Assembly: GCF_028292805.1 (NCBI RefSeq)
Contig: NZ_JAQGLS010000068.1
Span: 1 to 41,869 of the forward strand
Direction of reading: 5' to 3'
DNA from: Ramlibacter sp.
Lineage (GTDB): Bacteria; Pseudomonadota; Gammaproteobacteria; Burkholderiales; Burkholderiaceae_C
DNA length: 41,869 nucleotides
This document shows, piece after piece, positions 36,090 through 41,869 of the stretch (positions within the stretch are counted from its first letter, which is position 1; each line of letters begins with the position of its first letter). The notes under the pieces are model-generated. The model had not been told where the DNA came from. It made no database searches and worked only from the letters and a program-made list of their open reading frames with translations. Both the position numbers and the translations under genes were made by a program.

Positions 36090-37483
36090 GACCACGGCAA
36101 GGCGGGGTTGCGGATCCAGACGTTGACACGGGCGTTGGCCGGCAGCCGCACCTTCGGGTCGTCGAACTCCAGCTTGACCAGCGTCTCGTCGGCGCCCACT
36201 TCCTGCGTCACCACCGCCGCGGCGCTGGCCGCGGCCAGGCCGACCGCCGCCACCGTGGCCGGGTACTGGCGGTCTTCGAACGGCACGTAGATGCTGGCCG
36301 GCATGCCCAGTCGCAGCTTGAGCGCCGAGTCGTTCGGCACGCGCAGCAGCACGCTGGGCGTGACGTCGGCCTCCAGCAGCACCACCGGGTCCTGGGCCGA
36401 GACGAACTCGCCCGCCTGCTTGTCGACGTGGTAGACCTTGCCGCGCACCGGCGCCCGCACCACCAGCTGGGCCTCCTGCCGTGCCAGCAGCACCTTCTTG
36501 GCCGCCAGGTCCAGCCGCAGGCGGCTGACGACGTCGCTGTTTTCCAGGCTCTGGGTGCGGCCCGCGCCCTCGGCCACCTGGCGCAGGTAATTCACCTTGG
36601 AGTCCTGCACCTGGTTGGACACCATCAGCATGTCGCGCTGGGTGATGGCGCCGGACTCCAGCAGGCGCTGGGCGTTGGCCAGTTCGCGCTCGTGCTCGCC
36701 GATGTCGCGCCGCAGGGAATGGAGCAGACCGGCCTCGGCCGAGCGGCGGGCCCCGGCCAGCCGCGCCTGCTCGGCGCCGAGATGGGCCACGTGCTGCTCC
36801 AGCGCCTCGATCTCGTTGCGCAGATTCGGGCTCTCCACGGCGAACAGGGGCGTGTTGGCCTCGACGCGCGCGCCGGGCTGCACCAGCAGGTGGCCCACCC
36901 GCCCGTCGTGGTTGGCCGTGACGCGGGCGATGCTGCCGCTGACGAAGCCGGTGCCTTCGAGCTGGTAGGTCAGGTTGTAGTACAGGATGCCGCCAGCGAC
37001 CGCCAGCACCGCCAGCCCGGCCAGCGCGCTGCCCAGCAGCCGCGCCGCGCGTGGGCCGGCGGCGGTCACCGGACCGGGCCGCAGCGACAGCGGCGCCACC
37101 GGCTGGCTCGCCGCCGGCGCCAAGGCCGCCACGGCGACGATGTCGTCGACGTCGCCCAGCTTGCCGTCCAGGGACAGCTCGATGTAGTGCCGCAGCAGCC
37201 GCCGCGTGCGGTCGGACAGGTCGTGGAACTCGAAGCCGTGCACGCTGCCATGGGTGCTGCGGTAGATCAGCTCCACCGGGATCAGCAGCGTCGACTCGAG
37301 CAACGGGAAACTCAGGCGCGCCGGGACCACGTCGCCCTGGTTCGGCGCGAAGGCCAGTTCGCCCAGGCCGACGCCGGTGGTCGACCAGTCGCTGGCCGCG
37401 TAATTCCTGCCATCGATCTCGACGAACAACGGAATGGCCACGCGCATTGCCTTACGCGGCAGGTTCGCTTCACGCGACATCAT
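36086..37483 (-). CDS. PilZ-HlyD membrane protein, Alg44-like c-di-GMP receptor
   Basis: The 465-residue product begins with a PilZ domain (about 1-115) whose c-di-GMP motifs are intact: RxxxR at Arg10-Arg14 and DxSxxG at Asp32-Ser34-Gly37. One membrane helix follows (about 148-168), then a periplasmic membrane-fusion (HlyD) part: a lipoyl-like half (GRVGHLLVQPGARVEANTPL), a coiled coil (about 218-335) and the second half (VRAPVRGKVYHVDKQAGEFV). This is the layout of Alg44, which switches on alginate synthesis by Alg8. A strong ribosome-binding site (AGGAGG, 7 nt upstream) supports the start. The stop overlaps the glycosyltransferase start, so the pair is made together. Confidence 0.9.
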   Translation of the reverse strand: MMSREANLPRKAMRVAIPLFVEIDGRNYAASDWSTTGVGLGELAFAPNQGDVVPARLSFPLLESTLLIPVELIYRSTHGSVHGFEFHDLSDRTRRLLRHYIELSLDGKLGDVDDIVAVAALAPAASQPVAPLSLRPGPVTAAGPRAARLLGSALAGLAVLAVAGGILYYNLTYQLEGTGFVSGSIARVTANHDGRVGHLLVQPGARVEANTPLFAVESPNLRNEIEALEQHVAHLGAEQARLAGARRSAEAGLLHSLRRDIGEHERELANAQRLLESGAITQRDMLMVSNQVQDSKVNYLRQVAEGAGRTQSLENSDVVSRLRLDLAAKKVLLARQEAQLVVRAPVRGKVYHVDKQAGEFVSAQDPVVLLEADVTPSVLLRVPNDSALKLRLGMPASIYVPFEDRQYPATVAAVGLAAASAAAVVTQEVGADETLVKLEFDDPKVRLPANARVNVWIRNPALPWS

Positions 37484-37495
37484 GGCTGATCCTCC

Positions 37496-37521
37496 TTTGT
37501 GACAGAGCCCATGGTCACAAA
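37496..37521. promoter_or_regulatory. Inverted repeat TTTGTGAC-N10-GTCACAAA
   Basis: Two perfect 8-bp arms with a 10-nt spacer lie directly upstream of the ribosome-binding site of the PilZ-HlyD gene, in the divergent region shared with the UDP-glucose dehydrogenase gene. The half-site is CRP-like but the spacing is too wide for CRP (N6). It could be an operator or a 5' leader hairpin. Confidence 0.5.
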
Positions 37522-37560
37522 TGCAACGAGATGAACGGCACCGCCATTCGCCTGACCACT

Positions 37561-37578
37561 CGTAGGAACAGTCCTACG
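37561..37578. promoter_or_regulatory. Inverted repeat CGTAGGA-N4-TCCTACG
   Basis: A perfect 7-bp dyad with a 4-nt spacer in the middle of the divergent region, 85 bp before the UDP-glucose dehydrogenase start. This is a candidate site for a LuxR/NarL-type regulator of polysaccharide genes; no regulator of that kind is encoded nearby. Confidence 0.5.
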
Positions 37579-37663
37579 CGGCTACAAGCAGTGTCGGCAA
37601 GACGGTGCCGGGGAGCCCCCCCTACTCTCATGGCTATTCGCATGCGCAAAGGGAGAGGATGCA

Positions 37664-39166
37664 ATGAACGTCACGATCGTCGGGACCGGCTACGTGGGGC
37701 TGGTCACCGGTGCCTGCCTGGCCGAACTGGGAAACAACGTCTTCTGCCTGGACCTCGACCAGACCAAGATCCGGCTGCTGAACGCGGGCGGGATCCCGAT
37801 CCACGAGCCGGGACTGGAGGAGATCATTCAGCGCAACGTCGAGGAAGGACGGCTGCAGTTCTCTTGCGACGTGGCGGCCAGCGTCGCCTTCGCCCAGGTG
37901 CAGTTCATCGCCGTCGGCACGCCGCCGGACGAGGACGGCAGCGCGGACCTCAAGTACGTGCTGGCGGCGGCCCGCAACATCGGCCGCCACATGGACGGCT
38001 TCAAGCTGATCGTCGACAAGTCGACCGTGCCGGTGGGCACCGCGCAGAAAGTGACGGCCGCGGTGCACGAGGAACTGGCGGCGCGCGGCCTGGGTGATGC
38101 GCAATTCTCGGTCGCCAGCAACCCGGAGTTCCTCAAGGAAGGCGCGGCCATCGACGACTTCATGCGGCCCGACCGCATCGTCCTCGGCGTGGAGGACAAC
38201 GCCGGCGGCAGGCGCGCGCTCGCCCTGCTGCGCGAGCTGTACGGCCCGTTCAACCGAAACCACGAGCGCACGCGCGTGATGGACGTGCGCAGCGCCGAAT
38301 TCACCAAGTACGCGGCCAATGCCATGCTGGCCACGCGCATCAGCTTCATGAACGAGCTGGCCAACCTGGCCGACCGCGTGGGCGCCGACATCGAGCTGGT
38401 GCGCCAGGGCATCGGCTCGGACCCGCGCATCGGCTACAGCTTCCTGTACGCCGGCACCGGTTACGGCGGCTCGTGCTTTCCAAAGGACGTCGACGCCCTG
38501 TGCCGAACGGCGCTGGAACACGGACAACCGCTGCAGGTGCTGGACGCGGTGCAGCGCGTGAACCACTCGCAAAAGCGCGTGCTGCTGGACAAGATCTTCG
38601 CCCGCTTCGGCCGCAGCCTGGCGGGCCGCACCTTCGCCGTGTGGGGCCTGGCCTTCAAGCCGGGCACCGACGACATGCGCGATGCGCCCAGCCGCTCGAT
38701 CATCGCGGCATTGCTGCGCGCCGGCGCGCAGGTGCGCGCCCACGACCCGGTCGCGCAGGAGCAGGCCGCCCGCGCGCTTGCGAGCGACCTGCAGGACGAC
38801 CGGGAACTGCTGCGCAACATCACCTTCGTGGCCACGCCGCTGGATGCGGCGCAGGGCGCCGATGCGCTGATCGTTCTGACCGAGTGGAAGAACTACAAAA
38901 GCCCGAACCTGCGGGCCTTGAAGAACGCGCTGCGCTCGCCACTTGTGCTCGACGGCCGCAACCTGTACGAGCCGCACGCGATGGCCGCGGCGGGCCTGAC
39001 ATACGTCGGTATCGGCAGGAACAACCTGGCGCTGCTGGCGCAGGCGGACCGGCTGCCGACACTGGAACACGCCAGCGAGGCCTCGGCGGCAATGGCGCAG
39101 GCTGCGACCGAGGCCGTGCTGGCGGGAGTGGCAGCGCAGGCGGGGCGGTCGCAAGGGGCGGCTTAG
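37664..39166 (+). CDS. ugd: UDP-glucose 6-dehydrogenase
   Basis: The 500-residue product oxidises UDP-glucose to UDP-glucuronate in two NAD steps. The N-terminal Rossmann motif is [19 protein letters not shown], followed by [13 protein letters not shown] and [10 protein letters not shown]. The catalytic cysteine is Cys271 in YGGSCFPKD, and the C-terminal domain has [18 protein letters not shown]. It has an Ala-rich tail of roughly 45 residues beyond the usual end. GDP-mannose dehydrogenase (AlgD) is a close relative; the VGTPPDEDG motif favours the UDP-glucose type. A GGGAGAGG ribosome-binding site precedes it. It is divergent from the PilZ-HlyD/glycosyltransferase pair and probably supplies its uronic acid donor. 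Confidence 0.88.
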   Translation: MNVTIVGTGYVGLVTGACLAELGNNVFCLDLDQTKIRLLNAGGIPIHEPGLEEIIQRNVEEGRLQFSCDVAASVAFAQVQFIAVGTPPDEDGSADLKYVLAAARNIGRHMDGFKLIVDKSTVPVGTAQKVTAAVHEELAARGLGDAQFSVASNPEFLKEGAAIDDFMRPDRIVLGVEDNAGGRRALALLRELYGPFNRNHERTRVMDVRSAEFTKYAANAMLATRISFMNELANLADRVGADIELVRQGIGSDPRIGYSFLYAGTGYGGSCFPKDVDALCRTALEHGQPLQVLDAVQRVNHSQKRVLLDKIFARFGRSLAGRTFAVWGLAFKPGTDDMRDAPSRSIIAALLRAGAQVRAHDPVAQEQAARALASDLQDDRELLRNITFVATPLDAAQGADALIVLTEWKNYKSPNLRALKNALRSPLVLDGRNLYEPHAMAAAGLTYVGIGRNNLALLAQADRLPTLEHASEASAAMAQAATEAVLAGVAAQAGRSQGAA

Positions 39167-39187
39167 GCCAGGCGGTGGAGCACCCCC

Positions 39188-39267
39188 TGTCATTGCGGCC
39201 TGCAGCCGCAATCCAGATGGCGCTAGCGCAACGGCCGCCTGGATTCCTGGGTCGAAGCCGGCAGGAC
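39188..39267. repeat. Dispersed palindromic repeat, copy 2
   Basis: This repeats the block order of 27643-27722: TGTCATTGCGG, a stem TTGCGGC/GCCGCAA with loop CTGCA, then CGCCTGGATTCCTGGGTC. The following 39270-39320 has a further GGATCCCCGCCTTCGCAGG word seen in many bacterial intergenic repeats. It fills the gap between two convergent genes. Confidence 0.65.
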
Positions 39268-39325
39268 ACCCGATCAACGCCTGCCCTGCCGCTGGATCCC
39301 CGCCTTCGCAGGCAGACGGGCCTGT

Positions 39326-40876
39326 TCAGTGCTGGTGCATGGGCGGGGTCACCTCCCAGTGCTGCATCACCCGCTCGTGGGCATCCACGCTTTCGAGCCG
39401 CACCCGAAAGCCCCACAGCCTGGCGACGTGCTTGACCACCTCCTCGGCGCTGTTGTCCAGCGGGCGGTCGTTGTGGCGCACATGCCGTAGCGTCAGCGAG
39501 CGGTCGCCTCGGGCGTTGACGTTCCAGACCTGGATGTTCGGCTCGCGCCAGCCCAGGTCGTGCTGGCGGGCCAGCGACTCGCGCAGGCGCCGGTAGCCGT
39601 GGTCGTCGTGGATGGCCGCCACTTCCAGTTCCGACTGGGCGGCGTCGTCGACCACGGCGAACATCCGCAACTCCCGCATCAGCTTGGGGCTGAGGTACTG
39701 GCCGATGAAGCTCTCGTCCTTGAAGTGGCGCATCGCGTAATCGAGCGTCTTGACCCAGTCGCTGCCGGCGATGTCGGGGAACCAGGCGCGGTCCTCGTCG
39801 GTGGGGTCGGTGCAGATGCGCTTGATGTCCGAGAACATGGAAAAGCCCAGCGCATACGGGTTGATGCCGCTGTAGGCCGGGTGCGTCACCGGCGGCTTGA
39901 ACAACACGTTGGTGTGCGAGCTCAGGATCTCCATCATGTAGCCGTCGGCCAGCTGGCCCTCGTCGTACATGGTGTTGAGCAGCGTGTAGTGCCAGAACGT
40001 GGCCCAGCCTTCGTTCATCACCTGCGTCTGCCGCTGCGGGTAGAAGTACTGCGCCACCTTGCGCACGATGCGCACGATCTCGCGCTGCCAGGGCTCCAGC
40101 AGCGGCGCGTTCTTCTCGATGAAGTACAGGATGTTCTCCTGCGGCTCCTCCGGAAAGCGCCGGGTTTCCTTCTTGGCCTGCTTGCCGGCCTTGGTGGGCA
40201 GCGTGCGCCACAGGTCGTTCACCTGCTGCTGCAGGTACGACTCACGGTCCTTGCGGCGGATCTCTTCCTCCACCATCGAGATCTTCTGCGGCCGCCGATA
40301 GCGGTCGACGCCGTAGTTCATCAAGGCATGGCAGGCGTCCAGCGTCTGCTCGACCGCCTCGATGCCGTGGCGCTCCTCGCATTCGGCGATGTAGGCCTTG
40401 GCGTAGACCAGGTAGTCGACGATCGAGCTGGCATCCGTCCACATGCGGAACAGGTAGTTGCCCTTGAAGAACGAGTTGTGGCCAAAGCACGCATGCGCCA
40501 TCACCAGTGCCTGCATCGGCATGGTGTTCTCTTCCATCAGGTAGGCGATGCAGGGATCGGAATTGATCACGATCTCGTAGGCCAGCCCCATGTGGCCGCG
40601 CCGGTAGTTCTTCTCGCTGGCGATGAAGTGCTTGCCGAACGACCAGTGCCGGTAGTTCACGGGCATGCCGACCGACGCATAGGCGTCGAGCATCTGTTCG
40701 GCGGTGATCAGCTCCAGCTGCGCCGGGTAGGTGTCCAGGCCGAACCGCTCCGCCGTCTTGCGGATGGCGTTGAAGTAGGTCTCGATCAGATCGAAGTCCC
40801 AGTCCGACGGATTGGGCAGCCGATTGGCGGGGACGTCCGCGGCCGTGACGCCGGGTTCGAGGAGCGACTCTTGCAT
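39326..40876 (-). CDS. spoVR: SpoVR/YcgB family protein
   Basis: The 516-residue product is a full-length SpoVR-family protein. The segments WSFGKHFIASEKNYRRGHMGLAYEIVINSDPCIAYLMEENT, AHACFGHNSFFKGNYLF and NEGWATFWHYTLLNTMYDEG are hallmark conserved blocks; the histidines and glutamates look like a metal site. Its biochemical role is unknown; in Escherichia coli ycgB is a stress (RpoS) gene, and in proteobacteria it commonly follows a yeaG-yeaH kinase/VWA pair. Its start shares one base with the stop of the yeaH-like gene, as expected in that operon. Confidence 0.93.
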   Translation of the reverse strand: MQESLLEPGVTAADVPANRLPNPSDWDFDLIETYFNAIRKTAERFGLDTYPAQLELITAEQMLDAYASVGMPVNYRHWSFGKHFIASEKNYRRGHMGLAYEIVINSDPCIAYLMEENTMPMQALVMAHACFGHNSFFKGNYLFRMWTDASSIVDYLVYAKAYIAECEERHGIEAVEQTLDACHALMNYGVDRYRRPQKISMVEEEIRRKDRESYLQQQVNDLWRTLPTKAGKQAKKETRRFPEEPQENILYFIEKNAPLLEPWQREIVRIVRKVAQYFYPQRQTQVMNEGWATFWHYTLLNTMYDEGQLADGYMMEILSSHTNVLFKPPVTHPAYSGINPYALGFSMFSDIKRICTDPTDEDRAWFPDIAGSDWVKTLDYAMRHFKDESFIGQYLSPKLMRELRMFAVVDDAAQSELEVAAIHDDHGYRRLRESLARQHDLGWREPNIQVWNVNARGDRSLTLRHVRHNDRPLDNSAEEVVKHVARLWGFRVRLESVDAHERVMQHWEVTPPMHQH

Positions 40877-41869
40877 CAGGCCACCGCCGGATTCTTCTTG
40901 AACAGCTCGCGAAAGACCGGGAAGATCTGCGAAGGCGTGCAGATCTTCTGCATGGCGAACTGCGGGTTGGCGTCACGCACCCGCGTGTACTCCTCCCACA
41001 GGTTCTGGTCTTCGTCGGCCACTTGCACATACGCGTAGTAGCGCACCAGCGGCAGGATCTTGTGCTCCAGCAATGCGCGGCACTTGGACGAGTCCTGCTG
41101 CCAGTTGTCGCCGTCGGAGGCCTGCGCGCCGTAGATGTTCCACTCGCTTCCCATGTAGCGGGCCCGGATGATGTCGTTCATCATCGTCAGCGCGCTCGAC
41201 ACCACCGTGCCGCCGCTCTCGGTGGCGTGGAAGAATTCCTCTTCCGTGACTTCGGCAGCCTGGGTGTGGTGCCGGATGAACACCACCTCGGTCTTTTCGT
41301 AATGGCGCGAGAGGAACAGGTACAGCAGGATGAAGAAGCGCTTGGCCAGGTCCTTGCGCGATTCGTCCATCGATCCGGACACGTCCATCAGGCAGAACAT
41401 CACCGCCTTGCTGGTGGGCATCGGCTCGCGCACGCGGTTGCGGTAGCGCAGGTCGAACGGGTCGAGGAAGGGAACTCGCTTGAGGCGCTCGCGCAGCTCG
41501 GCCACCTGTTTGCGCAGCACCTCCACCTCGGGCGGCGGGCCTTCGGCGCGGCGCTCCAGGTCGGCCAGCTGCTCCTCGGCGCGCTTGAGCTCACGGCGCG
41601 GGTCGCCGCCCATCGCAATGCGGCGCGCCAGGCCCACGCGCATGGAGCGCACCACGTGCAGGCTGGTCGGGTTGCCCTCGGAGACCACGCCGGCGCGGCG
41701 CACCTTCCACTCGGGCACGTCCGCCAGCAGCTGGGTGCGGATCATGCGGGGCAGCGCCAGGTCGTCGAAGAAGTAGTTCATGAACTCTTCGCGGGTGATG
41801 CGAAAAGTGAAGTCGTCCTCGCCCTGCCCATCCTGTGAAGCGCCTTGCCCGCCCGACCCACTGCCGCCG
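40876..41869 (-). CDS. yeaH: YeaH/YhbH family protein, 5' end beyond the window
   Basis: The frame is open to the right edge of the window, so the gene is cut at its 5' end; about 330 codons are visible. Before the internal methionine at 41781 the frame reads a Gly/Ser/Gln-rich linker and then DDFTFRITREEFMNYFFDDLALP, the conserved YeaH core. A von Willebrand factor A-like domain follows with a MIDAS motif MDVSGSMDE and FIRHHTQAAEVTEEEFFHATESGGT. YeaH partners the serine kinase YeaG in stress and nitrogen-starvation responses. It is immediately upstream of spoVR. The start at 41781 is not real, given the conserved residues before it. Confidence 0.92.
   Translation of the reverse strand, partial: GGSGSGGQGASQDGQGEDDFTFRITREEFMNYFFDDLALPRMIRTQLLADVPEWKVRRAGVVSEGNPTSLHVVRSMRVGLARRIAMGGDPRRELKRAEEQLADLERRAEGPPPEVEVLRKQVAELRERLKRVPFLDPFDLRYRNRVREPMPTSKAVMFCLMDVSGSMDESRKDLAKRFFILLYLFLSRHYEKTEVVFIRHHTQAAEVTEEEFFHATESGGTVVSSALTMMNDIIRARYMGSEWNIYGAQASDGDNWQQDSSKCRALLEHKILPLVRYYAYVQVADEDQNLWEEYTRVRDANPQFAMQKICTPSQIFPVFRELFKKNPAVA

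Noticed and set aside
34203-36290. Open frame of about 695 codons on the plus strand opposite the synthase fusion
   Set aside because: It is antisense to a gene with clear glycosyltransferase and beta-helix motifs; the His/Gln/Arg-rich text is a GC artefact.
37496-37521. Calling this dyad a CRP or FNR site
   Set aside because: The half-site TGTGA is CRP-like, but the spacer between the half-sites is much longer than the 6 bp that CRP needs, and FNR half-sites (TTGAT) are absent.
37664-39166. Naming the dehydrogenase AlgD (GDP-mannose dehydrogenase)
   Set aside because: Despite the alginate-like context, the VGTPPDEDG motif and overall text fit UDP-glucose dehydrogenase better, so I did not use algD.

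Overview
The window is GC-rich DNA with densely packed, mostly ATGA-overlapped operons. Gene content points to a soil or water betaproteobacterium of the order Burkholderiales, most like the Comamonadaceae (Ramlibacter, Variovorax or Comamonas type). The reasons are the Bug-type solute receptors, the 4,5-cleavage (lig/pmd) route for protocatechuate, the VanAB vanillate demethylase and the general gene style. The genus is an inference from family knowledge; no search was run. No rRNA, tRNA, phage or insertion sequence was seen.

Layout. (1) 1-6304: a Bug receptor, a CaiB-type CoA transferase, an HMG-CoA-lyase-like lyase, a divergent LysR regulator and a single-chain aconitase/isopropylmalate-isomerase-like hydratase. 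Together they could form a hydratase, CoA-transferase and lyase route for a C5 branched dicarboxylate such as citraconate/citramalate. (2) 6305-9504: small hypothetical genes, two secreted proteins, a frameshifted BLUF photoreceptor relic and a decayed CRISPR-like repeat group without cas genes. (3) 9505-16784 (minus): ligJ-ligK-ligI-tannase-ligA-ligB-ligC for protocatechuate 4,5-cleavage, led by a ModA-like binding protein and faced by a divergent LysR. (4) 17831-24543 (minus): a branched-chain-amino-acid-type ABC importer (livKHMGF), a second Bug receptor, a 25-codon oxidoreductase relic and an AEC carrier. (5) 24725-28891: a GntR/VanR-like repressor, divergent vanA-vanB with two matching palindromic operators, and a MetE-like methyltransferase. 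(6) 29025-32018: glutamate dehydrogenase with duplicated terminators, a response regulator with a cyclase-like output domain, and a decayed SDR gene whose nucleotide-binding loop is replaced by a 14-unit hexamer microsatellite. (7) 32129-39166: an alginate-like polysaccharide module. (8) 39326-41869: spoVR and the 3' part of a yeaH-like gene, which runs off the window.

How the parts fit. Regions 3 to 5 read as one catabolic island for lignin-type aromatics: vanillate is demethylated by VanAB to protocatechuate, which LigAB, LigC, LigI, LigJ and LigK convert to pyruvate and oxaloacetate. The tannase-family esterase could release aromatic acids from esters, and several carriers could bring substrates in. 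The 4-oxalomesaconate tautomerase step is not encoded here.

The most unusual feature is region 7. An Alg8-like membrane glycosyltransferase is fused in one polypeptide to a C-terminal right-handed beta-helix domain like those of polysaccharide lyases and epimerases. It is translationally coupled to a PilZ-HlyD (Alg44-like) c-di-GMP receptor, and sits beside a UDP-glucose dehydrogenase and a TolC-like outer-membrane protein. This looks like a compact synthase-dependent exopolysaccharide system, possibly for a uronic-acid polymer, in which synthesis, c-di-GMP control, periplasmic modification and export are encoded by four genes.
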